A stretch of 64,000 bases of DNA from Ptiloglossa arizonensis (taxonomy: Eukaryota; Arthropoda; Insecta; Hymenoptera; Colletidae), in assembly GCF_051014685.1 (NCBI RefSeq), contig NW_027478385.1, forward strand, positions 2,046,001-2,110,000, read 5' to 3'. Positions 33,924 through 47,150 of this stretch are shown here, one piece after another. Position numbers and translations under genes: made by a program. The first letter of the stretch is position 1, and the number at the start of each line of letters is the position of its first letter. The notes beneath the pieces were generated by a model. The model was not told where the DNA came from, did no database searches, and saw only the letters and a list, made by a program, of their open reading frames with translations.

Positions 33924-35338
33924 GGTATGTGCGTTTTTCCCCTAGGCCTTTGTAGTTATTGGTTTCGCGTATCATACTTGCGAAAATTTTGATGGTTCCT
34001 CAACCATTCCTTAACTTCAAACTCCCATATCTCGCGAACGGATTGACGAACTCGAGAAATTCCTGTTGCATCTGAAAGCAGAAACTCACCCGATTACAAT
34101 GTGGTGTGTACTTTTCCCCTAGGCCATTCCAGTTATTGGTTTCGTGTATCAGACTTACTAAAATTTTGATGGTTTCTCAACCATTCCTTAACTTCAAACT
34201 CCCATATCTCTCGAACGGATAGACGAACTCGAATAATTCCGGTTGCATCTGAAAGTAGAAACTCGCCCGATTACAAAGGTATGTGTATTTTTCCCCTAGG
34301 CCTTTGTAGTTATTGGTTTCGCGTATCATACTTGCGAAAATTTTGATGGTTTCTCAAGCATTCCTTAATTTCAAACTCCCATATCTCGCGAACGGATTGA
34401 CAAAACCAAAAAATTTCTGTTGCATCTGAAAGTAGAAACTCTCCCGATTACAACGGTATGTGTATCTTTCCCCTAGGTCATTGTAGTTATTGGTTTCGAG
34501 TATCAGACTTGCGAAAATTTAGATGGATTCTCAACCAATCCTTACCTTCATACTCCCATATCTCGCGAACGGATTGACGAACTCGAGAAATTCCTGTTGC
34601 ATCTGAAAGTAGAAACTCGCCCCATTACAATGCTGTTTGTACTTTTCCCCTAGGCCATTCCAGTTATTGGTTTCGAGTATCAGACTTGCGAAAATTTGGA
34701 TGGTTCCCCAACCATTCCTTAACTTCAAACTGCCATATCCCGCGAAAGGATTGACGAACTCGAGAAGTTCCTGTTGCATCTGAAGTAGAAACTCGCCCGA
34801 TTACAAAGGTATGTGTATTTTTCCCCTAGGCCTTTGTAGTTATTGGTTTCGCGTATCATACTTGCGAAAATTTTGATGGTTTCTCAAGCATTCCTTAATT
34901 TCAAACTCCCATATCTCGCGAACGGATTGACAAAACCGAAAAATTTCTGTTGCATCTGAAAGTAGAAACTCTCCCGATTACAACGGTATGTGTATCTTTC
35001 CCCTAGGTCATTGTAGTTATTGGTTTCGAGTTTCAGACTTGCGAAAATTTTGATGGTTCCTCAACCATTCCTTAACTTCAAACTCCCATATCTCGCGAAA
35101 GGATTGACGAACTCGAGAAATTCCTATTGCATCTGAAAGTAGAAACTCGCCCGATTACAAAGGTATGTGTATTTTTCCCCTAGGCCTTTGTAGTTATTGG
35201 TTTCGCGTATCATACTTGCGAAAATTTTGATGGTTTCTCAAGCATTCCTTAGTTTCAAACTACCATATCTCGCGAACGGATTAACAAAACCGAAAAATTT
35301 CTGTTGCATCTGAAAGTAGAAACTCGCCCGATTACAAA
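33924..35338 (+). repeat. 8-monomer HOR (1,416 bp), region C, copy 2
   Basis: Markers recur: 'gtatgtgcg' near 33,923, 'caatgtggtg' at 34,097, 'taccttcata' at 34,543. After 34,590 the order changes: a chimeric unit joins 'ccttaccttcatactcc' to 'gagaaattcctgttgc' and 'gccccattacaatgctgttt', and the following monomers come from the 31.2-32.0 kb segment. Copy 2 is therefore recombinant in its right half. Confidence 0.85.
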
Positions 35339-35831
35339 GGTATGTGCGTTTTTCCCCTAGGCCTTTGTAGTTATTGGTTTCGCGTATCATACTTGCGAAA
35401 ATTTTGATGGTTCCTCAACCATTCCTTAACTTCAAACTCCCATATCTCGCGAACGGATTGACGAACTCGAGAAATTCCTGTTGCATCTGAAAGCAGAAAC
35501 TCACCCGATTACAATGTGGTGTGTACTTTTCCCCTAGGCCATTCCAGTTATTGGTTTCGTGTATCAGACTTACTAAAATTTTGATGGTTTCTCAACCATT
35601 CCTTAACTTCAAACTCCCATATCTCTCGAACGGATAGACGAACTCGAATAATTCCGGTTGCATCTGAAAGTAGAAACTCGCCCGATTACAAAGGTATGTG
35701 TATTTTTCCCCTAGGCCTTTGTAGTTATTGGTTTCGCGTATCATACTTGCGAAAATTTTGATGGTTTCTCAAGCATTCCTTAATTTCAAACTCCCATATC
35801 TCGCGAACGGATTGACAAAACCAAAAAATTT
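35339..35831 (+). repeat. 8-monomer HOR, region C, partial copy 3
   Basis: The 'gtatgtgcg' marker near 35,344 and 'caatgtggtg' at 35,512 continue the 1,415/1,416-bp spacing. The unit then runs into the 'taccttcata' marker at 35,958, which belongs to the next ~1-kb module. A fourth, isolated 'gtatgtgcg' / 'caatgtggtg' pair lies at about 37,996-38,166. Confidence 0.83.
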
Positions 35832-38800
35832 CTGTTGCATCTGAAAGTAGAAACTCTCCCGATTACAACGGTATGTGTATCTTTCCCCTAGGTCATTGTA
35901 GTTATTGGTTTCGAGTATCAGACTTGCGAAAATTTAGATGGATTCTCAACCATTCCTTACCTTCATACTCCCATATCTCGCGAACGGATTGACGAACTCG
36001 AGAATTTCCTTTTGCATCTGAAAGTAGAAACTCGCCCGATTACAATAGTGTGTGTATTTTTGCCCTAGGACATAGTAGTTATTGGTTTCGTGTATCAGAC
36101 TTACTAAAATTTTGATGGTTTCTCAACCATTCCTTAACTTCAAACTCCCATATCTCTCGAACGGATAGACGAACTCGAATAATTCCGGTTGCATCTGAAA
36201 GTAGAAACTCGCCCGATTACAAAGGTATGTGTATTTTTCCCCTAGGCCTTTGTAGTTATTGGTTTCGCGTATCATACTTGCGAAAATTTTGATGGTTTCT
36301 CAAGCATTCCTTAATTTCAAACTCCCATATCTCGCGAACGGATTGACAAAACCAAAAAATTTCTGTTGCATCTGACAGCAGAAACTCGCCCGATTACAAC
36401 GGTATGTGTATTTTTCCCCTAGGCCATTGCAGTTATTTGTTTCGAGTATCAGACTTGCGAATATTGTGATGGTTTCTCAAACATTCCTTAACTTCAAACT
36501 CTCATATCTCGCGAACGGATTGACGAACTCGAGAAATTCCTGTTGCATCTGAAAGTAGAAACTCGCCCCATTACAATGCTGTTTGTACTTTTCCCCTAGG
36601 CCATTCCAGTTATTGGTTTCGAGTATCAGACTTGCGAAAATTTGGATGGTTCCCCAACCATTCCTTAACTTCAAACTGCCATATCCCGCGAAAGGATTGA
36701 CGAACTCGAGAAGTTCCTGTTGCATCTGAAGTAGAAACTCGCCCGATTACAAAGGTATGTGTATTTTTCCCCTAGGCCTTTGTAGTTATTGGTTTCGCGT
36801 ATCATACTTGCGAAAATTTTGATGGTTTCTCAAGCATTCCTTAATTTCAAACTCCCATATCTCGCGAACGGATTGACAAAACCGAAAAATTTCTGTTGCA
36901 TCTGAAAGTAGAAACTCTCCCGATTACAACGGTATGTGTATCTTTCCCCTAGGTCATTGTAGTTATTGGTTTCGAGTTTCAGACTTGCGAAAATTTTGAT
37001 GGTTCCTCAACCATTCCTTAACTTCAAACTCCCATATCTCGCGAAAGGATTGACGAACTCGAGAAATTCCTATTGCATCTGAAAGTAGAAACTCGCCCGA
37101 TTACAAAGGTATGTGTATTTTTCCCCTAGGCCTTTGTAGTTATTGGTTTCGCGTATCATACTTGCGAAAATTTTGATGGTTTCTCAAGCATTCCTTAGTT
37201 TCAAACTACCATATCTCGCGAACGGATTAACAAAACCGAAAAATTTCTGTTGCATCTGAAAGTAGAAACTCGCCCGATTACAAAGGTATGTGTATTTTTC
37301 CCCTAGGCCTTTGTAGTTACTGGTTTCGAGTTTCATACTTGCGAAAATTTTGATGGTTCCTCAACCATTCCTTAACTTCAAACCCCCATATCTCGCGAAA
37401 GGATTGACGAACTCGAGAAATTCCTGTTGCATCTGAAAGTTAAAACTCGCCCGATTACAAAGGTATGTGTATTTTTCCCCTAGGCCTTTGTAGTTATTGG
37501 TTTCGCGTATCATACTTGCGAAAATTTTGATGGTTTCTCAAGCATTCCTTAATTTCAAACTCCCATATCTCACGAACGGATTGACAAAACCAAAAAATTT
37601 CTGTTGCATCTGAAAGTAGAGACTCTCCCGATTACAACGGTATGTGTATCTTTCCCCTAGGTCATTGTAGTTATTGGTTTCGAGTATCAGACTTGCGAAA
37701 ATTTAGATGGATTCTCAACCATTCCTTAACTTCAAACTCCCATATCTCGCGAACGGATTGACGAACTCGAGAAATTCCTGTTGCATCTGAAAGTAGAAAC
37801 TCGCCCCATTACAATGCTGTTTGTACTTTTCCCCTAGGCCATTCCAGTTATTGGTTTCGAGTATCATACTTGCGAAAATTTGGATGGTTCCCCAACCATT
37901 CCTTAACTTCAAACTCCCATATCTCGCGAAAGGATTGACGAACTCGAGAAGTTCCTGTTGCATCTGAAAGTAGAAACTCGCCCGATTACAAAGGTATGTG
38001 CGTTTTTCCCCTAGGCCTTTGTAGTTATTGGTTTCGCGTATCATACTTGCGAAAATTTTGATGGTTCCTCAACCATTCCTTAACTTCAAACTCCCATATC
38101 TCGCGAACGGATTGACGAACTCGAGAAATTCCTGTTGCATCTGAAAGCAGAAACTCACCCGATTACAATGTGGTGTGTACTTTTCCCCTAGGCCATTCCA
38201 GTTATTGGTTTCGTGTATCAGACTTACTAAAATTTTGATGGTTTCTCAACCATTCCTTAACTTCAAACTCCCATATCTCTCGAACGGATAGACGAACTCG
38301 AATAATTCCGGTTGCATCTGAAAGTAGAAACTCGCCCGATTACAAAGGTATGTGTATTTTTCCCCTAGGCCTTTGTAGTTATTGGTTTCGCGTATCATAC
38401 TTGCGAAAATTTTGATGGTTTCTCAAGCATTCCTTAATTTCAAACTCCCATATCTCGCGAACGGAATGACAAAACCAAAAAATTTCTGTTGCATCTGACA
38501 GCAGAAACTCGCCCGATTACAACGGTATGTGTATTTTTGCCCTAGGTCATAGTAGTTATTGGTTTCGAGTATCAGACTTGCGAAATTTTGATGGTTTCTC
38601 AACCATACCTTAACTTCAAACTCCCATATCTCGCGAAAGGATTGACGAACTCGAGAAATTCCTGTAGCGTCTGAAAGTAGAAACTCGCCCGATTACTATG
38701 GTGTGTGTACTTTTCCCCTAGGCCATTCCAGTTTTTCGTTTCTATCATCAGAATTGCGAAAAATTTGATGGTTTCTCAAACATTCCTTAACTTCAAGCTG

Positions 38801-39555
38801 CCATATTTCGCGAACGGATTGCCGAATCCGAAAAATTTCTGTTGCATCTGAAAGTAGAAACTCTCCCGATTACAACGCTATGTGTATTTTTCCCCTAGGC
38901 CATTGTAGTTATTTGTTTCGAGTATCAGACTTGCGAATATTGTGATTGTTTCTCAACCATTCCTTAACTTCAAACTCTCATATCTCGCGAACGGATTGAC
39001 GAACTCGAGAAATTCCTGTTGCATCTGAAAGTAGAAACTCGCCCGATTACAAAGGTATGTGTATTTTTCCCCTAGGCCTTTGTAGTTATTGGTTTCGAGT
39101 TTCAGACTTGCGAAAATTTTGATGGTTCCTCAACCATTCCTTAACTTCAAACCCCCATATCTCGCGAAAGGATTGACGAACTCGAGAAATTCCTGTTGCA
39201 TCTGAAAGTAGAAACTCGCCCGATTACAAAGGTATGTGTATTTTTCCCCTAGGCCTTTGTAGTTATTGGTTTCGCGTATCATACTTGCGAAAATTTTGAT
39301 GGTTTCTCAAGCATTCCTTAATTTCAAACTCCCATATCTCACGAACGGATTGACAAAACCGAAAAATTTCTGTTGCATCTGAAAGTAGAAACTCTCCCGA
39401 TTACAACGGTATGTGTATCTTTCCCCTAGGTCATTGTAGTTATTGGTTACGAGTATCAGACTTGCGAAAATTTAGATGGATTCTCAACCATTCCTTAACT
39501 TCAAACTTTCATATCTCGCGAACGGGTTGACGAACTCGAGAAATTCCTGTTGCAT
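35832..39555 (+). repeat. Composite duplicate of 27.9-33.0 kb segments
   Basis: The left part, 35,832-38,495, copies 30,347-33,010; from 36,973 to 39,555 it also copies 27,950-30,178. The two ancestries overlap, so this stretch shows that the segments at 28-33 kb are themselves related. It includes the shared one-base deletion 'catctgaagtag' at 36,728 and one unit with 'tctcaaacattcc' instead of 'tctcaaccattcc' near 36,474. Confidence 0.85.
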
Positions 39556-41967
39556 CTGAATGTAGAAACTCGCCCCATTACAATGCTGTTTGTACTTTTC
39601 CCCTAGGCCATTCCAGTTATTGGTTTCGAGTATCAGACTTGCAAAAATTTGGATGGTTCCCCAACCATTCCTTAACTTCAAACTCCCATATCTCGCGAAA
39701 GGATTGACGAACTCGAGAAATTCCTGTTGCATCTGAAGGTAGAAACTCGCCCGATTACAAAGGTATGTGTATTTTTCCCCTAGGCCTTTGTAGTTATTGG
39801 TTTCGCGTATCATACTTGCGAAAATTTTGATGGTTTCTCAAGCATTCCTTAATTTCAAACTCCCATATCTCGCGAACGGATTGACAAAACCAAAAAATTT
39901 CTGTTGCATCTGAAAGTAGAAACTCTCCCGATTACAACGGTATGTGTATCTTTCCCCTAGGTCATTGTAGTTATTGGTTTCGAGTATCAGACTTGCGAAA
40001 ATTTAGATGGATTCTCAACCATTCCTTACCTTCATACTCCCATATCTCGCGAACGGATTGACGAACTCGAGAATTTCCTTTTGCATCTGAAAGTAGAAAC
40101 TCGCCCGATTACAATAGTGTGTGTATTTTTGCCCTAGGACATAGTAGTTATTGGTTTCGTGTATCAGACTTACTAAAATTTTGATGGTTTCTCAACCATT
40201 CCTTAACTTCAAACTCCCATATCTCTCGAACGGATAGACGAACTCGAATAATTCCGGTTGCATCTGAAAGTAGAAACTCGCCCGATTACAAAGGTATGTG
40301 TATTTTTCCCCTAGGCCTTTGTAGTTACTGGTTTCGCGTATCATACTTGCGAAAATTTTGATGGTTTCTCAAGCATTCCTTAATTTCAAACTCCCATATC
40401 TCGCGAACGGATTGACAAAACCAAAAAATTTCTGTTGCATCTGACAGCAGAAACTCGCCCGATTACAACGGTATGTGTATTTTTCCCCTAGGCCATTGCA
40501 GTTATTTGTTTCGAGTATCAGACTTGCGAATATTGTGATGGTTTCTCAACCATTCCTTAACTTCAAACTCTCATATCTCGCGAACGGATTGACGAACTCG
40601 AGAAATTCCTGTTGCATCTGAAAGTAGAAACTCGCCCGATTACAAAGGTATGTGTATTTTTCCCCTAGGCCTTTGTAGTTATTGGTTTCGAGTTTCAGAC
40701 TTGCGAAAATTTTGATGGTTCCTCAACCATTCCTTAACTTCAAACCCCCATATCTCGCGAAAGGATTGACGAACTCGAGAAATTCCTGTTGCATGTGAAA
40801 GTAGAAACTCGCCCGATTACAAAGGTATGTGTATTTTTCCCCTAGGCCTTTGTAGTTATTGTTTTCGCGTATCATACTTGCGAAAATTTTGATGGTTTCT
40901 CAAGCATTCCTTAATTTCAAACTCCCATATCTCACGAACGGATTGACAAAACCGAAAAATTTCTGTTGCATCTGAAAGTAGAAACTCTCCCGATTACAAC
41001 GGTATGTGTATCTTTCCCCTAGGTCATTGTAGTTATTGGTTTCGAGTATCAGACTTGCGAAAATTTAGATGGATTCTCAACCATTCCTTAACTTCAAACT
41101 TTCATATCTCGCGAACGGATTGACGAACTCGAGAAATTCCTGTTGCATCTGAAAGTAGAAACTCGCCCCATTACAATGCTGTTTGTACTTTTCCCCTAGG
41201 CCATTCCAGTTATTGGTTTCGAGTATCAGACTTGCGAAAATTTGGATGGTTCCCCAACCATTCCTTAACTTCAAACTGCCATATCTCGCGAAAGGATTGA
41301 CGAACTCGAGAAGTTCCTGTTGCATCTGAAGTAGAAACTCGCCCGATTACAAAGGTATGTGTATTTTTCCCCTAGGCCTTTGTAGTTATTGGTTTCGCGT
41401 ATCATACTTGCGAAAATTTTGATGGTTTCTCAAGCATTCCTTAATTTCAAACTCCCATATCTCGCGAACGGATTGACAAAACCGAAAAATTTCTGTTGCA
41501 TCTGAAAGTAGAAACTCTCCCGATTACAACGGTATGTGTATCTTTCCCCTAGGTCATTGTAGTTATTGGTTTCGAGTATCAGACTTGCGAAAATTTAGAT
41601 GGATTCTCAACCATTCCTTACCTTCATACTCCCATATCTCGCGAACGGATTGACGAACTCGAGAATTTCCTTTTGCATCTGAAAGTAGAAACTCGCCCGA
41701 TTACAATAGTGTGTGTATTTTTGCCCTAGGACATAGTAGTTATTGGTTTCGTGTATCAGACTTACTAAAATTTTGATGGTTTCTCAACCATTCCGTAACT
41801 TCAAACTCCCATATTTCGCGAACGGATTGACGAACTCGAGAAATTCCTGTTGCATCTGACAGCAGAAACTCGCCCGATTACAACGGTATGTGTATTTTTG
41901 CCCTAGGCCATAGTAGTTATTGGTTTCGAGTATCAGACTTGCGAAATTTTGATGGTTTCTCAACCAT
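39556..41967 (+). repeat. Mosaic of region C modules
   Basis: Holds 'taccttcata' markers at 40,027 and 41,619 (1,592 bp apart, 9 monomers), a 'ccattgcagttatttg' / 'gcgaatattgtg' pair near 40,490-40,530, and the one-base deletion 'catctgaagtag' at 41,328. Parts match 26.5-27.3, 29.6-30.1 and 31.0-31.3 kb. The last monomers switch from 'cgaataattccgg' to the 'ttccgtaacttc' / 'atttcgcg' / 'ctgacagcag' series that leads region D. No gene or unique DNA seen. Confidence 0.82.
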
Positions 41968-42975
41968 ACCTTAACTTCAAACTCCCATATCTCGCGAAAG
42001 GATTGACGAACTCAAGAAATTCCTGTAGCGTCTGAAAGTAGAAACTCGCCCGATTACTATGGTGTGTGTACTTTTCCCCTAGGCCATTCCAGTTTTTCGT
42101 TTCTAGCATCAGAATTGCGAAAAATTTGATGGTTTCTCAAACATTCCTTAACTTCAAGCTGCCATATTTCGCGAACGGATTGCCGAATCCGAAAAATTTC
42201 TGTTGCATCTGAAAGTAGAAACTCTCCCGATTACAACGCTATGTGTATTTTTCCCCTAGGCCATTGTAGTTATTTGTTTCGAGTATCAGACTTGCGAATA
42301 TTGTGATGGTTTCTCAACCATTCCTTAACTTCAAACTCTCATATCTCGCGAACGGATTGACGAACTCGAGAAATTCCTGTTGCATCTGAAAGTAGAAACT
42401 CGCCCGATTACAAAGGTATGTGTATTTTTCCCCTATGCCTTTGTAGTTATTGGTTTCGAGTTTCAGACTTGCGAAAATTTTGATGGTTCCTCAACCATTC
42501 CTTAACTTCATACTCCCATATCTCGCGAACAGATTGACGAACTCGAGAAATTCCTGGTGCATCTGAAAGCAGAAACTCGCCCGATTACAATGGGGTGTGT
42601 ACTTTTCCCCTAGGCCATTCCAGTTATTGGTTTCGAGTATCAGGCCAGCGAAAATTGTGATGGTTTCTCAACCATTCCTTAACTTCAAACTCCCATATCT
42701 CTCGAACGGATAGACGAACTCGAATAATTCCGGTTTCATCTGAAAGTAGAAACTCGCCCGATTACAAAGGTATGTGTATTTTTCCCCTAGGCCTTTGTAG
42801 TTATTGGTTTCGAGTATCAGACCAGCAAAAATTTCGATGGTTTCTCAACCATTCCGTAACTTCAAACTCCCATATTTCGCGAACGGTTTGACGAACTCGA
42901 GAAATTCCTGTTGCATCTGACAGCAGAAACTCGCCCGATTACAACGGTATGTGTATTTCTGCCCTAGCCCATAGT

Positions 42976-43609
42976 AGTTATTGGTTTCGAGTATCAGACT
43001 TGCGAAATTTTGATGGTTTCTCAACCATACCTAAACTTCAAACTCCCATATCTCGCGAACGGATTGAAGAACTCGAGAAATTCCTGTTGCGTCTGAAAGT
43101 AGAAACTCGCCCGATTACTATGGTGTGTGTACTTTTCCCCCAGGCCATTCCAGTTATTGGTTTCGAGTATCAGACTTGCGAAAATTTTGATGGTTCCTCA
43201 ACCATTCCATAACTTCAAACTCCCATGTCTCGCGAAAGGATTGACGAACTCGAGAAATTCCTGTTGCATCTGAAAGCAGAAACTCGCCCGATTACAATGG
43301 GGTGTGTACTTTTCCCCTAGGCCATTCCAGTTATTGGTTTCGAGTATCAGACTTGCGAAATTTTGATGGTTTCTCAACCATACCTAAACTTCAAACTCCC
43401 ATATCTCGCGAACGGATTGAAGAACTCGAGAAATTCCTGTTGCGTCTGAAAGTAGAAACTCGCCCGATTACTATGGTGTGTGTACTTTTCCCCCAGGCCA
43501 TTCCAGTTATTGGTTTCGAGTATCAGACTTGCGAAAATTTTGATGGTTCCTCAACCATTCCATAACTTCAAACTCCCATGTCTCGCGAAAGGATTGACGA
43601 ACTCGAGAA
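42976..43609 (+). repeat. 2-monomer (353 bp) local tandem duplication
   Basis: 42,976-43,256 matches 43,329-43,609. Both contain 'ccatacctaaacttc', 'attgaagaactcg', 'ctgttgcgtctg', 'gattactatggtg', 'ttcccccaggcc' and the rare 'ccattccataacttc'. The other superblock copy has 'ccattccttaac' and no duplication here, so both 'ccataac' and the duplication are private to this copy. Confidence 0.85.
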
Positions 43610-46326
43610 ATTCCTTTTGCATCTAAAAGTAGAAACTCGCCCGATTACAATGGTGTGTGTATTTTTGCCCTAGGACATAGTAGTTATTGGTTTCGTGTAT
43701 CAGACTTACTAAAATTTTGATGGTTTCTCAACCATTCCTTAACTTCAAACTCCCATATCTCTCGAACGGATAGACGAACTCGAATAATTCCGGTTGCATC
43801 TGACAGCAGAAACTCGCCCGATTACAACGGTATGTGTATTTCTGCCCTAGCCCATAGTAGTTATTGGTTTCGAGTATCAGACTTGCGAAATTTTGATGGT
43901 TTCTCAACCATACCTTAACTTCAAACTCCCATATCTCGCGAACGGATTGAAGAACTCGAGAAATTCCTGTTGCGTCTGAAAGTAGAAACTCGCCCGATTA
44001 CTATGGTGTGTGTACTTTTCCCCCAGGCCATTCCAGTTATTGGTTTCGAGTATCAGACTTGCGAAAATTTTGATGGTTCCTCAACCATTCCTTAACTTCA
44101 AACTCCCATGTCTCGCGAAAGGATTGACGAACTCGAGAAATTCCTGTTGCATCTGAAAGCAGAAACTCGCCCGATTACAATGGGGTGTGTACTTTTCCCC
44201 TAGGCCATTCCAGTTATTGGTTTCGAGTATCAGGCCAGCGAAAATTTTGATGGTTCCTCAACCATTCCTTAACTTCAAACACCCATATCTCGCGAACGGA
44301 TTGACGAACTCGAGAAATTCCTTTTGCATCTAAAAGTAGAAACTCGCCCGATTACAATGGTGTGTGTATTTTTGCCCTAGGACATAGTAGTTATTGGTTT
44401 CGTGTATCAGACTTACTAAAATTTTGATGGTTTATCAACCATTCCTTAACTTCAAACTCCCATATCTCTCGAACGGATAGACGAACTCGAATAATTCCGG
44501 TTGCATCTGAAAGTAGAAACTCGCCCGATTACAAAGGTATGTGTATTTTTCCCCTAGGCCTTTGTAGTTATTGGTTTCGCGTATCATACTTGCGAAAATT
44601 TTGATGGTTTCTCAAGCATTCCTTAATTTCAAACTCCCATATCTCGCGAAAGGATTGACGAACTCGAGAAATTCCTGTAGCGTCTGAAAGTAGAAACTCG
44701 CCCGATTACTATGGTGTGTGTACTTTTCCCCTAGGCCAGTCCAGTTTTTCGTTCCTAGCATCAGAATTGCGAAAAATTTGATGGTTTCTCAAACATTCCT
44801 TAACTTCAAGCTGCCATATTTCGCGAACGGATTGCCGAATCCGAAAAATTTCTGTTGCATCTGAAAGTAGAAACTCTCCCGATTACAACGCTATGTGTAT
44901 TTTTCCCCTAGGCCATTGTAGTTATTTGTTTCGAGTATCAGACTTGCGAATATTGTGATGGTTTCTCAACCATTCCTTAACTTCAAACTCTCATATCTCG
45001 CGAATGGATTGACGAACTCGAGAATTTCCTGTTGCATCTGAAAGTAGAAACTCGCCCGATTACAAAGGTATGTGTATTTTTCCCCTAGGCCTTTGTAGTT
45101 ATTGGTTTCGAGTATCAGACTTGCGAAAATTTTGATTGTTTCTCAGCCATTCCTTAACTTCAAACTCCCATATCTCTCGAACGGATAGACGAACTCGAAA
45201 AATTCCGGTTGCATCTGAAAGTAGAAACTCGCCCGATTACAAAGGTATGTGTATTTTTCCCCTAGGCAATTCCAGTTATTGGTTTCGAGTATCAGACCAG
45301 CGAAAATTTTGATGGTTTCTCAACCATTCCGTAACTTCAAACTCCCATATTTCGCGAACGGATTGACGAACTCGAATAATTCCGGTTGCATCTGAAAGTA
45401 GAAACTCGCCCGATTACAAAGGTATGTGTATTTTTCCCCTAGGCCTTTGTAGTTATTGGTTTCGAGTTTCAGACTTGCGAATATTTTGATGGTTCCTCAA
45501 CCATTCCTTAACTTCAAACTCCCATATCTCGCGAAAGGATTGACGAACTCGAGAAATTCCTATTGCATCTGAAAGTAGAAACTCGCCCGATTACAAAGGT
45601 ATGTGTATTTTTCCCCTAGGCCTTTGTAGTTATTGGTTTCGCGTATCATACTTGCGAAAATTTTGATGGTTTCTCAAGCATTCCTTAGTTTCAAACTACC
45701 ATATCTCGCGAACGGATTAACAAAACCGAAAAATTTCTGTTGCATCTGAAAGTAGAATCTCGCACGATTACAAGGGTATGTGTATTTTTCCCCTAGGCAA
45801 TTCCAGTTATTGGTTTCGAGTATCAGACCAGCGAAAATTTTGATGGTTTCTCAACCATTCCGTAACTTCAAACTCCCATATTTCCCGAACGGATTGACGA
45901 ACTCGAGAAATTCCTGTTGCATCTGACAGCAGAAACTCGCCCGATTACAACGGTATGTGTATTTTTGCCCTAGCCCATAGTAGTTATTGGTTTCGAGTAT
46001 CAGACTTGCGAAATTTTGAAGGTTTCTCAACCATACCTTAACTTCAAACTCCCATATCTCGCGAACGGATTGAAGAACTCGAGAAATTCCTGTTGCGTCT
46101 GAAAGTAGAAACTCGCCCGATTACTATGGTGTGTGTACTTTTCCCCCGGGCCATTCCAGTTATTGGTTTCGAGTATCAGACTTGCGAAAATTTTGATGGT
46201 TCCTCAACCATTCCTTAACTTCAAACTCCCATGTCTCGCGAAAGGATTGACGAACTCGAGAAATTCCTGTTGCATCTGAAAGCAGAAACTCGCCCGATTA
46301 CCATGGTATGTGTATTTCTGCCCTAG

Positions 46327-47150
46327 GCCACACTAGTTATTGGTTTCGAGTATCAGACTTGCAAAAATTGTGATGGTTTCTTAACCATTCCTTAACTTCA
46401 AACTCCCATATCTCGCGAAAGGATTGACGAACTCGAGAAATTCCTGTTGCATCTGAAAGCAGAAACTCTCCCGATTACATCGCTACGTGTATTTTTCCCC
46501 TAGGCCGATGTAGTTATTTGTTTCGAGTATCAGACTTGCGAAAATTTTGATGGTTTCTCAACCATTCCTTATCTTCAAACTCCCATATCTCGCGAACGGA
46601 TTGACGAACTCGAGAAATTCCTGTTGCATCTGAAAGCAGAAACTCGCCCGATTACAACGGTATGTGTATTTCTGCCCTAGGCCACAGTAGTTATTGGTTT
46701 CGAGTATCAGACTTGCAAAAATTGTGATGGTTTCTTAACCATTCCTTAACTTCAAACTCCCATATCTCGCGAAAGGATTGACGAACTCGAGAAATTCCTG
46801 TTGCATCTGAAAGCAGAAACTCTCCAGATTACATCGCTATGTGTATTTTTCCCCTAGGCCGATGTAGTTATTTGTTTCGAGTATCAGACTTGCGAAAATT
46901 TTGATGGTTTCTCAACCATTCCTTATCTTCAAACTCCCATATCTCGCGAACGGATTGACGAACTCGAGAAATTCCTGTTGCATCTGAAAGCAGAAACTCG
47001 CCCGATTACAACGGTATGTGTATTTCTGCCCTAGGCCACAGTAGTTATTGGTTTCGAGTATCAGACTTGCAAAAATTGTGATGGTTTCTTAACCATTCCT
47101 TAACTTCAAACTCCCATATCTCGCGAAAGGATTGACGAACTCGAGAAATT
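46327..47150 (+). repeat. Alternating dimer (354 bp), A-B-A-B-A, copy 1
   Basis: Type A monomers have 'ctaggccaca' (or 'ccacac'), 'gcaaaaattgtgatgg' and 'tttcttaacc', at about 46,327, 46,681 and 47,035. Type B have 'ggccgatgtagttatttg' and 'ccttatcttc', at about 46,504 and 46,858. The spacing of like types is 354 bp. The same five-monomer run is present near 53,227-54,050 and 56,589-57,410. Confidence 0.9.

Noticed and set aside
42949..43565. 87-codon plus-strand frames (42,949; 43,302; 49,139)
   Set aside because: Same explanation; the pair at 42,949 and 43,302 is the 353-bp dimer duplication.
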